A stretch of 64,000 nt of DNA from Chondrosia reniformis (GCA_947172415.1 OX359199.1:3374001-3438000), one strand, 5' to 3'; shown: positions 19,336 to 34,802, counted from the stretch's first letter. Numbers and translations: made by a program. The notes: a model not told the origin generated them from the letters alone.

Positions 19336-22300
19336 TTTGTATTTACAATTAGTACCTATGACTAGAACATTAACATATAACTGGTACCTATAAATAGTCC
19401 ATACAACAAGTACATCAAACTAGACCTCCAACTATTACAACTACTGAATATATCTAGGACTAGCACTAGTACATACAACTAGTTCATAAAACTAGTACCT
19501 ACAACTAGTAAATATTACTAGAACTAGTACATATTAGAACTAGCACATGCAACTAGTACATAACTAATACATAGAGTTAATACATACAATTGTACACATA
19601 ACTAGTACATACCACTAGTTTATACAACTAATACATACAACTAGTATACAACTAGTACATAAAATTAGTTCATACAATTAGAACATACAACTATTACATA
19701 CAACTAGTATACAACTAGCACATTAAATTAGTTCATACAATTAGAACATACAACTATTACATACAACTAGTACATACAACTTATACGTACAAATAGTAAA
19801 TATAACCAGTGCTAGTACGTACAACTAGTACATACAACTAGTGCTTACAGTTAGTATATATTACCTTTACTTGTACATTCCACTAGTTAATCCTAGTAGT
19901 ACATACAACTATTACATACAACTAGTACATAACTAGTACATACAACTGCTACATACAACTATTATATACAATTAGTACAGGCAACTATTACATTCGACTA
20001 GTTCATATAAGTAATACCTACAAATATTTAATATAACTAGTACTTGTACATTCAACTAATACCTACTTAATATCTGGTATACCTAGTACTAGAAACCTAC
20101 AACTGGTACACATAACTAGTACATACACCTAGTACTTACAACTGGAACATACTAATAGTACATACAACTAGTACATAAAAGTAGTACATTCAATTAGGAC
20201 ATGCAAGTAGTAAATACAACTAGTACATACAACTAGCACATACATCAAGTACATACACCTAGTATATAACTAGTCCATACAGGTGGTACATAAAACTAGT
20301 TCATACAATTAGAACCTACAACTACTAAATACAACTAGTACATACAATTACTACATACAATTATAACATTCAACAAGTCCATGCAACTAGTACCATAAAC
20401 TAGTAAATATAACCAGTGCTAGTACATACAACTAGCACCTACCTAGTACCTAGTATAACTAGTAATAGAACCTACAAGTAGTAAATTTAAAAGTTTTCAC
20501 AAATAGTACATACAACTAGTACATATAGCTAGTACAAACAACTACTACGTATAACTAGTACATACACATATAACTAGTACATATAAATAGTCCATACAAC
20601 TAGTACATTAAACTAGAACTCCTTCTATGACGTATAATTATTTCACAAAATTAGTGCATATATCTAGTACATACAACTAGTCCATACATTTTGTGCTACA
20701 ACTAGTACATACAACTAGTGCATACCACCAGTACAATCAACTAGTAAATATAACTGGTAAATATAACTAATATATATAACTTCTACTAGTACACACAACT
20801 AGTAAGTATAACGATTAAATATTACTTGTACTAGAACATATTACTAGTTGATACAACTAGCACATACAACTAGTACATACAACTGGTATACAACTAGTAC
20901 ATACACCTAGTACCTACAATTAGTACATACAATTAGTACATACAACTAGTACACAGAACTAGTACTTAAAACTAGTTCACATAACTAGTACATAACTAGT
21001 ACATACAATTAGTACATAGAACTAGTTCAAACAATTAGAACATACAGCTACTTCATAAAACTAATACCTATAATTAGTTAATATAGCCTGCACTAGTACA
21101 TACAACTAGTGCATAAAACTAGAACCTACAACTAGTAAATATTACCAGTACCAGTAAGTGCAATTAGTTATAAGAACTAGTAAATGCATCTAGTACATGG
21201 CTAATACATACAGTTAATACACACTACGGGTACACACAACTAGTACATACAACTAATATATACAACTTATACATACAACTAGTATATAACAAGTACATAC
21301 AACTAGAACATAAAACCAGTTCATACACTTAGAACATACAACTACTACACACTGTTAGTACATACTACTAATACTTACAACTAGTAAATATAACTAATAC
21401 TAGTACATACAACTAGTTCATACAACTATTACATTCAACTATTACATAGAACTAGAACCTACAATTAGTAAATATTACCAGTACTAGTACATACCATTAG
21501 TTAATACTACTAATTCATACAGCTAGTACATACAGCTAGTGCAAAACTAGTACATACAACTGATACATACAATTATTATATATAATTAGTACATGCAACT
21601 ATTACATTCAACAAGTACATCCAACTAAAACCTACAACTAGTAAATATAACTAGTCCTAGTACATACAACTAGTGCCTACAGTGAGTAAATATTACCAGG
21701 ACAAGTACAAACCACTAGTTAACACAACTAATACATACAACTAGTACATAACTAGTACATACAACTATAATATAGAACTATAATAAGCATTTATTACATA
21801 TAACTATTACATTCAACTAGTACATGTATCCAGTACCTATAACTAGTTAATATAACTAGCACTTGTACTTACAAATAGTACCTACTTAGTAACTAGTTTT
21901 GCTAAAAACAGAACTTACAACTAGTACATATAACTAGTACATACAACTAGTACCTACAAATGGTACACACAAATAGTACACACAACTAGTACATACAACC
22001 AGAACATAAAACTAGTAGACACTAACTACCACATATAACTAGTATATACACATATAACTGGTCCATATAAATAGTACATGCATTTAGTACATACCACTAG
22101 TACATACAACTAGTACATACAACTATAACATAAAACTAGTACATACAACTAGTACACACTACTAGTACATTCTACTAGTACGTGTAACAAGTACAAACAA
22201 GTAATGCATTTAACTAGTACATACAACTAGCACACACAACTAGCACATACAACTAGTGCGAACAACTACTTCATACAACTTGTACCTACAACTAGTACCT

Positions 22301-25205
22301 ATGACTTGAACATACACATATAAATAGTACATATAACTAGGACATTAAACTAGAACTCCAACTAGTATTACATATAACTAGTGCCTACTTAGTAACTACA
22401 TTAACTAGCACTCAAACTTACTAGTACTAGTACATACAACTAGTCCATATATACACATAAATAACTAGTGCATACAGCCTATATTGGTACTTATAATTTG
22501 TACTTACCACTAGTAAATATAACTAGTACTAGTACATACAACTAGTACTAGTACATACAACTAGTTTATACAACTAGAAAATATAGCTAGTACTAACAAC
22601 TAGTACATACAACTAGGACATTAAACTAGAACTCCAACTAGTATTACATATAACTAGTTCCTACTTAGTAACTAGATTAACTAGTACTCAAACTTACTAG
22701 TACTAGTACGTACAACTAGTCCATATATACACATATATATAACTAGTGCATACAGCCTATATTGGCACATATAATTTGTACTTACCACTAGTAAATATAA
22801 CTAGTACTAGTACATACAACTAGTTTATACAACTAGAAAATATAGCTAGTACTAACAACTAGTACATACAACTAGGACATTAAACTAGAACTCCAACTAG
22901 TATTACATATAACTAGTTCCTACTTAGTAACTAGATTAACTAGTACTCAAACTTACTAGTACTAGTACGTACAACTAGTCCATATATACACATATATATA
23001 ACTAGTGCATACAGCCTATATTGGCACATATAATTTGTACTTACCACTAGTAAATATAACTAGTACTAGTACATACAACTAGTTTATACAACTAGAAAAT
23101 AAAGCTGGTACTAACAACTAGTATTTACAACTAGTACATACAACTATTACACACAACTAGTACATTCTACTAGTACTTATAACAAGTACAAACAAGTAAT
23201 ACATATAACTAGTACATACAACTAGTACATACAACTAGTACATTCACCTAGGCTAACAACTACTTCATACAACTTGTACTAACAACTAGTACCTATGATT
23301 GAAACATACACATAAAATTCGTACATATAAATAGTATATACATACAACTAGGACATTAAACTAGAACTCCAACTAGTATTACATTTTACTAGTGCCTACT
23401 TAGTAAATAAATAAACTAGTACTCAAGCTTACTAGTACTAGTACATACAACTAGTCCATACACATATATATATAACTAGTAAACACAGACTATATTAGTA
23501 CATATAGTTTGTACATACATCTACTTAAAATAACTAGTACTAGTACATAAAACTAGTTAAAAAAATGTATAGAAAATATAGCTAGTACAAACACGGAGTA
23601 CATACAACTAGTACATACAACTTGTACATACAACTAAAACATATAACTAGAACATATAACTAGAACATGCACATATAACTACAACATAGAACTAGTACAT
23701 ACAGGTAGCAATGAGGAAACACTACTAGTACATAGAACTAGTACATACGACTTGTACATATAACTAGTAAACACAACTAGTACATACAACTAGTACATAT
23801 AACTAGTTCATACAACTAGTACACACAACTAGTATACACAATTAGTGTATACAACCATTACATTCAACTAGTCCTAACACTAGTTCCCATAACTAGTACT
23901 AGAAAGTACTTCCATTAGTACATACAACTAGTTTATACAATTAGAACATACAAGTAGTACATTAACCTAGTACATAGAACTAGTACATAGAAGGACTACA
24001 TAAAACTGATACATACAACTAGTACACGCAACTAGTACATAATAATTAGTATATAAAAATAGTGCAAATAACTAGAACATAGGACTTTCGACTAGTACTT
24101 AAAACTAGCAAACATAACTTGTATATACTACTTGCACATACAAAAAATACATACAATTAGTACCTACAATTAGTATATATAACCAGTACTAGAACATAAA
24201 ACTACAACGTACAACTGGTACATACAACTAGTAACGAGTACGTACAAATAGTACATAGAACTAGTACATACAACTTGTACATACAATTAGTACGTACATC
24301 GATTACGTACAATTTGTACTATGACTAGTTCATATAACTAGTATATACAACTCAAAAATAGAACTAGTATATACAAATAGTATCTACAATTAGTAAATTT
24401 AACTAGTACTAGTATATAAACTAATACATTGAACTAGTACATACACGTAGCAACTAGTACATACAACTGTTTCATACAACTAGTAACAAGTACATACAAC
24501 TAGTAATTAGTAAATACAAGTAGCAAGGAGTACATACAATTAGTACCTAAAACTAGTAAATATAACTAGTTCTAGTACAAAAAACTGGTAAAGTACATAC
24601 ACCTGATACATACAACTAATACATATAACTAGTACATACAACAATTACCCACAACTTGTCCATATATCTAATACATATAATTAGATCATACAACCAGTAC
24701 GTACAACTAGTATTAAGCACATACAACTAGTACTTCCCTAGTACATAGTATAACTAGTAATGGAACCTACAACTAGAACATACAACTAGTACATAGTACA
24801 CAGCTAGTACATACATCTAGTGCATACAACTAGTACATACAACTTGTACATACAACTGATTCATATCTAGTTCATACAACTAGTACATACAGCTAGTGCA
24901 TACAACTAGTACATATAACTACTTCACAAACATATAACTAGTACATGCAAATTGTAAATACAACTCAACTACTATATACAACTAGTACATATAACTAGTT
25001 TCTAGTATATACAACTATTACCTTCCTAGTACCTAGTATAACAAGTACAAGAATCTACAACAAGTACATAAAACTAGTACATACAACTAATAATTAGAAC
25101 ATATAACTAGTACATACTTCTAATAAATACAACTAGTACATACAACTAATACATACAACTAGTACATATAACTAGTTCACACAATTACTCCATATAGCCA
25201 GTGTA
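19336..25205 (+). repeat. 13-bp satellite array, block 1
   Basis: Degenerate tandem array of a 13-bp unit, consensus ACTAGTACATACA, with many unit variants (TATTACATACAAC, AAATATAACTAGT, CTAGTACTAGTAC). The core ACTAGT is a palindrome and a SpeI site. Orientation is constant. Contains the 260-bp higher-order repeat at 22339-23133. No coding potential. Confidence 0.95.
22339..23133 (+). repeat. higher-order repeat of about 260 bp
   Basis: The segment starting AGGACATTAAACTAGAACTC recurs at 22339, 22614 and 22874 (spacings 275 and 260), and again at 23350. The second and third copies are almost identical over the full 260 bp, a sign of recent tandem duplication. Confidence 0.85.
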
Positions 25206-27175
25206 GTGCATATCAATAAACACTTTTCTATAAAAAGTATGGTAGGATGCAAATGTGTTTAATTTAAAATTGGTACAGTAAAATAGTAGCAAATTTGCTC
25301 AGATGGCCTATCTAAGAAATTTAAATTGACGTTGCTATGACAACGTATGATTGTGCAATATCTATAAACATCTGCAGATATTTTAGTAAGTCTTACTAAA
25401 ATTTGGACCTATTCACGATCATATAAGACAGTTGGGAAAATATTCATGCCTTGAATCTTAAGTATAATAGTATACAATGTTTTACACAGAAGGTTTTAGC
25501 TTTAACTTCTTTCTCTGTGATATTATAAGTGTTAAAAATTAAAATATGCGCATAATTTTATGAAGTTTACTGACCTATTTAAAAAAAAAGAAAATTAGCT
25601 AAACCTCCAAAATTTTTTCACAATAAACTTTTAGGTATAAACAAATTTTACAGAGAAGAAAATTTGAATTTAATATAATATGATGAAAAAAAGTTAAATT
25701 AACCTAACTATCATATATTTGTATAGTTATTTGATATTTAGTTATTGTTATTTTTAAACATTGCTTTCTGCTTCTGATACCTTTCTGTGATTTGTACAGC
25801 TTAACCTTGTCATTTGCTTGATACCCTGTGAATCCTTCTCTGTATGCATGCATGTAATTTCTAGATTTCCTGAAGTACTTCCTAATTGTCTCCAGTGATA
25901 CACTCTCTAAAGCAGTTGAAATTGTGCGTTATAGACCTTCAAAGTATAATTGCAGTTGTTTCTGGCATATTGTTTTGCTTTTCCCCAAACCCTTTCTATT
26001 GGGTTAAGCTCAGAATGAAACTTGGGTAAAAAATGCTTGCATTTCATATCTTCTCAGTAACCTTTCAACTTTATTCTTCTCATGCCTGAAGTCAATAAAG
26101 TATAAGAGCTTTTTCACCATGTCAACTTTGCCCATGTCGTTTGTATTAACACCCCTTTCCTCTAGTACAATCTTCAATCCCTTAGGTATGCCATCATCTA
26201 GAGTCATCCTTTGAGGTGCTCCATTTATCAGGTAACTGGGGGATGGTCGCATTACTGGCTGCTTACCGCCAGGACCTACATTCATCCTTAATGCGATTAG
26301 GGTATCATCATCAAAAGCAGTGTGAATCTTCGCTTGATCAAAGACAAAGATCACATCGTAAATCCTAGGGGGATATTTAAAAGCTGCAATGTTTGCAGCC
26401 TTAGATACCTGTGCAAAAAAGTTTCAGCAGTAAAATATCCTTCATTCTCTGCAGCAATATAGAGCACTTCTCTAGCCAGCATTGGAACATCTGAACCATC
26501 TTCATCCCGTCTACTTATCTCAAATTGTGAGAGCTGTAAAAGGCCATTGAATTTATCCAAAAGTCTGTTACCATTATTCCTATACCCTGATCTTTTGTTC
26601 GAAGAGGATACTTTCCTTTTTCATGCCATGAATAACTAACTCCCTCATTGGAATGAAAAGTACTTTCATCATGATAAATAAGCACAAGATATTTCTCTGC
26701 ATCAGGGTTCCCTAGAGAATAAGGATGGATTCCATCCATTGGTGTGGGTGGTGGTTTGGGGGAGTTTTCTAATTCTTGCATCATATGTAAGAAATTATTT
26801 TGATCTGTTACTAGGTCAGTCCTTTCATGGCCCATCAACATAGCCTTTGCTTATTTTAGAATATTCAAACCCTGCAATTTTCATCAACCTCCAAGCTGAC
26901 ATTGCTGAAATGGAATGTGGACTTCCTACTGTAACTGGAATACGTGATGCAAGTGTGGGCAATAAAACCATGTTAATGAACTTTTGAAAGCTAGCAATAT
27001 TTATTTTGCAATTTCTTTTACCAGTGTGCATCCTGAGCCACTCTATTGCCTTAGCTTGAACCTTTTCATTTTTTATTAGTCCAATCCTCTCCCACTGACC
27101 TCTTCCATCATTTACTAAGTCTCCTTTTAATGTTTAAAAATCTTGATGCCACTTTCTAATGGACCTTTCTGATAC
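25206..27175 (-). mobile_element. DDE transposon fragment inserted in the satellite
   Basis: Non-satellite DNA carrying a broken transposase on the minus strand. The right edge is placed by comparison with the uninterrupted satellite copy near 38388 (CTACTACATAT followed by CCCAGTAAATACACATATAC). I see no terminal inverted repeat linking the two ends, so one or both termini are lost or degenerate. The left 500 bp (25206-25700) is AT-rich and non-coding. Confidence 0.7.
25704..27155 (-). pseudogene. DDE transposase, frameshifted but with its acidic triad
   Basis: Minus-strand fragments read in order: GRGQWERIGLIKNE (near 27100), a helical N-terminal region, GHERTDLV (26833 downwards), YHDESTF with the first Asp at 26668-26670, a MVTDF strand, VFDQAKIH with the second Asp near 26343, the basic signature GPGGKQPVMR, GIPKGLKIVLEERG, and ELNPIERVWG with the catalytic Glu near 25995; a basic C-terminus ends at 25704. 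These are the motifs of a DDE superfamily endonuclease related to Tc1/mariner transposases, a form I know mainly from fungi, sponges and cnidarians. At least four frame changes (near 26835, 26545, 26375, 26030) and a stop near 25925 inactivate it. Confidence 0.7.
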
Positions 27176-30112
27176 CTACTACATATTCCCAGTAAATACA
27201 CATATACCTTGTAATTATATATAGTACATACAACTAGTTGTGCATACAACTAGTACATATAACTAGTCCATACACATATAAACTGGTACTTATAAATAGT
27301 ACATACACATAGTACATATATACAAAGAGTACATACAACTAGTACACACAACTCTAAACTAGTACATACAACTAGTTCATAGAACGAGAACATAATACTA
27401 GAATGTACAACTTGTATACCCAACTTGTATATAACTACTACATACAACTAGTTCATACGTAAAACTAGTGCGTAAAACTCGTACATAACTAGAACCTACA
27501 ACTAGTAAATATAACTAGTTCTAGTACATAAAACTAGTACATGCAACTAGTACATCAAAATACTACACACCACTAGTACATATAACTAGTACATCCACCT
27601 ACTAAATATGACTATTACATACACATCTACATAGAAATTATAAATAGTTCATACAACTGGTGCATACAGCTAGTGCATACAACTAGTAGAGATAACTAGT
27701 ACACAAGAATATAACTAGTACATACACTTATAACTGGTGCTTATAAATAGTACATACACATAGTACATGCACCTAGTACATACAACTAGTACATACAACT
27801 AGAAACTATGATATACAAGTAGCTCATAGAACGAGTACATAATACTAGAACGTACAACTTGTATATACAAGTAGAACATAGCTACTACATACAAGTAAAG
27901 CAACTAGGACATATAACTAGTACATTCACCTACTACAGATAACTAGAACATACACATATATCCAATTATTATAAATAGTACGTGCAACTAGTACATACAC
28001 CTAGTACATAAACTAGTACATATAACTAGTATATATAGCTACTACATATGAATAGTACTTATACACATAACTAATACATAACAATAGTACATACAACAAG
28101 TACAAAACATTAGTTCCTTCCTATTACTTAGTATAACTTGTAATGGAACCTACAACTAGTTCAAACAACAAGTACACACAACTAGTACATACAATTAGTC
28201 ACTTGTACATACAACTAGTATATACAATTAGACACTAGTACATACAACTAGTATCTATAACTGGGACATATAACTGGCACATATAACTAGTACATATGAA
28301 TAGTACATACAACTAGTTCATAAAACTAGTATATACAAGTAGTACATGCAACTAGCATCTAGTACATACAACTACAACCTATCTAGTACCTAGTAAAACT
28401 AGTACAGGAACCAACAATTAGTACATACACATAGTACATACAACTAGTACATACTACTAGTGTGTACAACTAGAAAGTAGTACACACCACTAGTACATAC
28501 AACTAGTACATACTACTAGTACAAACAGCTAGGACATAAAACTAGTACATCCACCTACTACATATGACTAGTACACACATATACCTAGAAATTATAAATA
28601 GTACGTGCAACTAGTACTTACACTTAGTTCATAAAACTAGTACATACAACTAGTACATACAACAAGTACATCAATCTAGACCTACAACTATAACAACTAC
28701 TGAATATATCTAGTACTAGTACTAGCACATACAACTAGTTTATAAAACTAGTACCTACAACTAGTAAATATTACTAGTACTAGTACATATTAGAACTAGC
28801 ACATGCAACTAGTACATAACTAATACATAGAGTTAATACATCCAACTAGTACACACAACTAGTACATACCACTAGTTTATACAACTAATACATACAACTA
28901 GTATATAACCAGTACATACAACTAGTACATAAAATTAGGTCATACAATTAGAACATACAACTATTATATACAACTAGTACATACAACTAATACCTACAAA
29001 TAGTAAATATAACCAGTGCTAGTGCGTACAACTAGTACATACAACTAGTACACACATTAGTATATAACTAGTACATACAACTAGTACATAAAACTAGTTC
29101 ATACAATTACAACATACAACTACGACATACACTAGGACACACAACTAATACCTACAATTAGTAAATATAACTTGTACTACTACATACACCTGGTTCATCC
29201 AACTGGTTCATAAAACTATAACATTCAACTAGTACAGACAACTTGTACGTACAACTAGTACATACAACTAGTGCCTACAGTTAGTATATATTACATTTAC
29301 TTGTACATTCCACTAGTTAATCCTACTAGTACACACAACAATTATATACAACTAGTACATAACTAGTACATACAACTGGTATATACAACTATTATATACC
29401 ATTAGTACATGCAACTATTATATATCTGGTATTACTAGTACTAGAAACCTACAACTAGTACACATAACTAGTACATACACCTAGTTATTACAACTAGTAC
29501 CTACTAATAGTACATACTAATAGTACATACAACTAGTACATTCAATTAGGATATACAAGTAGTAAATACAACTAGGATATACAACTACTACACCTAGTAT
29601 ATAACTAGTCCATAGAGGTGGTACATACAACTAGTTCAAACAATTAGAACATACAACTACTACATACAACTAGTACATGCAACTAATACCTACAACTAGT
29701 AAACATAACTTCTACTAGTACCTACAACTATATAGTACTTACAACTAGTATTTACAACTAGTAAATATTACCAGTAATAGTAAATACAACTAGTTAATAC
29801 AACTACTACATACAACTAGTACATGAATAGTTCTTACAACTAATACATACAACCCGTGCATACAATTAGTACCTACAACTAGTAAATATAACTAGTGCTA
29901 GTACATACAACCGGCACCTACCTGGTACCTAGTTTAACTAGTACTAGAACCTACAAGTAGTACATATACTAGTATATACAAATAGTACATACAACTAGAC
30001 CATATAAATAGTACATACCATAGTATATATAACTAGTACATACCACTAGTTCATACAACTAGTACATACAACTAGTACCTATGACTATAACATACACATT
30101 TACCTAGTACAT
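27176..30112 (+). repeat. 13-bp satellite array, block 2
   Basis: Same ACTAGTACATACA satellite, same orientation, between the DDE transposon and the MITE. Sub-blocks are shared with other arrays: the stretch around 28670-29350 parallels 19390-19900, and 29985-30112 parallels 41520-41655. Confidence 0.95.
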
Positions 30113-30880
30113 ATATGTGGCAGTCGAGGTTAGAAACTCGACTTTATGTCAGGGGGGTCGCATTTTAAGTTTTTTGCATTTTTGGAAAGAAGAACTATTG
30201 GACTATCTTCGCTGAAGTTTCAAAGCAATGCCTTCATTTATGGCAGAGCTAGAGCCTCAGAAGTATCTGCGATTGGACTCCAGCCGTCTCCTTCCATATA
30301 ATTTGCATATTAACAAGCTATAAAATGGCCGCCGCCACATTCACGGACTATCGGATTTCGTTCCAAAACAGCCCGATCCTGCATCGTAATTGGTAAGTTC
30401 CTTAGCAATTTACACCACACAGTATGATAAGCAGTATTTTATTCTAGAGCAAAAGATTGACAGGTAGGAAAACAATAGCTATTATTGTTTTTAGTTAGCT
30501 AGCTAGCTAGCATTCACTAGCTACCTTATCCTTAAATAGTCTTACTGATGAACGCAAAGCGACGTGTACCAAAATGCATGCAGAATATCATACTCCACTA
30601 GGTAGCTAATACAAGCAGCATAAACAACATGTAGCTACATCTGACAAACCATATAGCTAATGTCACATCTTTGAGCGAGCATATCGTGGTCCAGGAACAT
30701 GATATTGTCGTCGGTCAAAGACCAAAAGATAGCCCTTTGACTGGACAACACGCTGCAAGTAGTCAAATACGACTTCTGAGAACGCAAACAGTCGAAAACT
30801 AACGAAAACTTTGCACGCGCCGTTCTCAAAACTAGTATTGCGACATAACGTCGAGTTTCTAACCTCGACTGCCACATATA
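30113..30880. mobile_element. MITE-like element with 34-bp terminal inverted repeats
   Basis: The left end reads GTGGCAGTCGAGGTTAGAAA from 30117 and the right end (30842-30875) is its reverse complement, with one mismatch in 34 bp. Both ends adjoin ATAT, consistent with a TA-rich target duplication. The duplicate satellite at 41610-41690 has the same flanks with only an AT run in place of the element, giving an empty site. Internally there is TAGCTAGCTAGCTAG (30492), an exon-like ATG-to-GTAAGT segment at 30325-30392, and a 70-codon minus-strand frame (30663-30875) beginning in the terminal repeat. No transposase, so it would need one in trans. Confidence 0.85.
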
Positions 30881-33800
30881 TAGTCCATACAACTAGTACA
30901 TGAGACTATAACTCCTACAATGACGTATAATTATTTCACACAATTAGTTAACACAACTAGTCCATACAATTAGTGCTACAACTAGTACATACAACTAGTA
31001 CATACAACCAATACAAACAACTAGTAAATATAACTTTTAAATATAACTAATATATATAACTTGTACTAGAACATACAACTAGTAAATATAACGATTAAAT
31101 ATAACTTGTCCTAGAACATATTACTAGTTTATACAACTAGCACATACAACTAGTATACGCTTACAACAAGAACTAGAACTCACAACTAGTACCTATAAAT
31201 AGTACCCTACTAGTACAAATAACTAGTACATACACATATAACTGGTACCTATAAATAGTACATACACCTAGTAAATACAATTAGTACATACAACTAGTAC
31301 TCAGAACTAGTACTTAAAACAATTTCATATAACTAGTACATAACTAGTACATACAATTAGTACATAGAACTAGTTCAAACAATTATATAGAACATACAGC
31401 TACTTCATAAAACTAATTAGTAAATATAGCTTGCACTAGTACATACAACTAGGGCATAAAACTAGTACCTACAACTAGTAAATTTTACCAGTACTAGTAA
31501 ATGCAACTAGTTATTAGAACTAGTACATTCATCTAGTATAAAGCTAATACATACAGTTAATACATACCACAAGTACACACAACTAGTACATACAACTAGT
31601 TTATACAACTAATACATACAACTAGTATATAACAAGTACATACAACTAGAACATAAAACTAATTTATACACTTAGAACATACAACTACTACATACAACTA
31701 ATACTTACAACTAGTAAATATAACTAATACTAGTACATACAACTAGTTCATACAACTATTACATTCAACTATTATATACAACTAGTACCTACAACTAGTA
31801 AATATAACCAGTGCTAGTATGTACAACTAGTACATACAACAAGTGCCTACAGTTAGTATATATTACCAGAACTATTCCATACCACTAGTTAATACTACTA
31901 GTACACACAACTAGTACATGCAGCTAGTACATAACTAGTACATACAATTATTATATATAATTAATACACACAATTATTACCTTCACCTAGTACATATAAC
32001 TGGTACCTATAACTAGTTAATATAACTAGTTCTTGTACATTCAACTAATACCTACTTAATATCTGGTATTACTAGTACTAGAAACCTACAACTACTACAC
32101 ATCACTAGTACATACACCTAGTACTTACAACTAGTACATACTAATAGTACATACAACTAGTACATACAAGTAGTACATTCAATTAGGACATACAAGTAGT
32201 AAATACAACTAGGACATACAACTAGTCCATACAACAAGTACATACACTTATTATAAAACTAGTCCATAGAGGTGGTACATACAACTAGTACATACAATTG
32301 GTACATACAATTATAACATTCAACAAGTCCAAGTAACTAGTACCTACAACTAGTAAATATAACTAGTACTAGTACATACAACTAGCACCTACCTAGTTCC
32401 TGGTATAACTAGTACTAGAACCTACAAGTAGTACATTTAAAATTATATACAAATAGTACATACAACTTGTACATATACCAAGTACAAACAACTACTACGT
32501 ATAACTAGTATATATAAATAGTCCATACAACTAGTACATTAAACTAGAACTACTACTATGACGTATAATTATTTCACACAATTAGTGCATATATCTAGTA
32601 CACAAATAGTCCATACAGTTAGTGCTACAACTAGTACATACAACTAGTGCATACTACCAGTACAAACAACTAGTAAATATAACTGGTAAATATATCTACT
32701 ATATATAACTTGTACTAGTACATACAACTAGTGCATAAAACTAGTACCTACAACTAGTAAATATTACCAGTACTAGTAAATGCAACTAGTTATTAGAACT
32801 AGTTCATGCATCTAGTACATAACTAATACATAGAGTTAATACATACCACTAGTACACACCACTAGTACATACAACTAGTATATACAACAAATACATACAA
32901 CTAGTATATAACAAGTACATAAAACTAGAACATAAAACTTGTTTATACACTTAGAACATACAACTACTACATACTATTAGTACATACTGCTAATACTTAA
33001 AACTAGTAAATATAACTAATACTAGTACATACAACTAGTTCACATAACTAGTACATTCAACTATTACATACAACTAGTACCTACGACTAGTAAATATAAC
33101 CCGTGCTAGTATGTACAACTAGTACATACAACTATTGCCTACAGTTAGTATATATTACTAGTACCAGGACATAACACTAGTTAATACTACTAGTACATAC
33201 AGCCAGTACATACAGCTAGTACATAACTAGTACATAAAACTAATTAATATAAATAGACCTTGTACATACAAATAAAACCTACTTAGTATCTAGTTTTACT
33301 ACTACAAGAACTTACAACTAGTACACATAACAAGTACATACACCTAGTACATACAACTAGTACATACAAATAGTACATACAACTAGTACGTACAAGTAGC
33401 ACATTCAACTAGGACATAAAACTAGTTCATATAACTAGTACATAACTAGTACATACAACCAGTATGTACAACTAGTACAAACAACTAATATATACAACTA
33501 GTTCATACAACTTGCACATACAATTAGTAGTAACAACTAGTTCATACAATTTGTACTTACAATTAGTGCCTATGACTAGAACATTCACAAAAACTGGTTC
33601 ATAGAAATAGTACATACAACTAGTACATCAAACTAGACCTCCAACTAATTCAACTACTGAATATAACTAGTAGTAGTACATACAACTTGTTCATACAACT
33701 AGAAGTACAACTTGTACATACAACTATTACATACAATCAGTACATACACCTAGTACATACAACTAGTTATTAGAACTATTACATACAACTAGTACATAAC

Positions 33801-34720
33801 TAATACATACAGTTATTACATGCTACTTGTACACACAACTTGTGCATAAATAGTTCATACAACTAGTACATTCAACTAGTACATATAGTTAGTACATACA
33901 ACTATTGCATTCAACTAGTACATCCAACTATAACCTACAACTAGTAAATATAACTAGTCCTAGTACATACAACTAGTACATACAACTAGTGCCTACAGTT
34001 AATAAATATTACCAGTACAAGTACAAACCACTAGTTAATACAACTAGTACATACAACTAGTTCATCTAACTAGTACAACACTAGTACATACAACTAATAA
34101 ATACAACTAGTACATCAAACTAGTGCCTACAACTAGTACATGGAACTAGTAACAAGTACATATACCTAGTACATACAAGTGGTGCGCACAACTAGTACAC
34201 ACAAGTGGTACACACAACTAGTACACACAACTATTACATACAAGAACATAAAACTAGTAGACACGAACTACTACACATAACTAGTATATACAAATATAAC
34301 TGGTCCATAAAAATAGTACAGGCATCTAGTACATACCACTAGTACATACAACTAGTACATACAACTAGTAAACACTACTAGTACATTCTACTAGAATGTA
34401 TAACAAGTACAAACAAGTAATACGTATAACTAGTACATATAAATAGTACATGCATCTAGTACATACCATTAGTACATACTACTAATGCATACAACTATAA
34501 CATAAAACTAGTACATACAATTAGTACACACTACTAATACAATCTACTAGTGCGTATAACAAGTACAAACAAGTAATACATATAACTAGTACATACAACT
34601 AGTACACCCAACTAGCTCATACAACTAGTGCGAACAACTACTTCATACAACTTTTACTTACAATTACTACCTATGACTTTACCTACACATATAAATAGTA
34701 CATACAACTACGACATTAAA

Positions 34721-34802
34721 CTAGTTCTACTAAGTTTGAGTACTAGTTAATCTAGTTACTAAGTAGGCACTAGTTATATGTAATACTAGTTGGAGTTCTA
34801 GT
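34721..34802 (-). repeat. inverted satellite segment
   Basis: CTAGTTCTACTAAGTTTGAG and the next 60 bases are the reverse complement of the higher-order repeat sequence seen at 22625-22705 (ACTAGAACTCC through CTCAAACTTACTAG), while the flanks remain in normal orientation. Both breakpoints fall on the palindromic CTAG/ACTAGT core. Confidence 0.85.

Noticed and set aside
19336..25205. Regularly spaced ACTAGT motifs as a possible CRISPR array
   Set aside because: Units are only 13 bp, degenerate, without constant repeat/spacer division, and the genome is eukaryotic.
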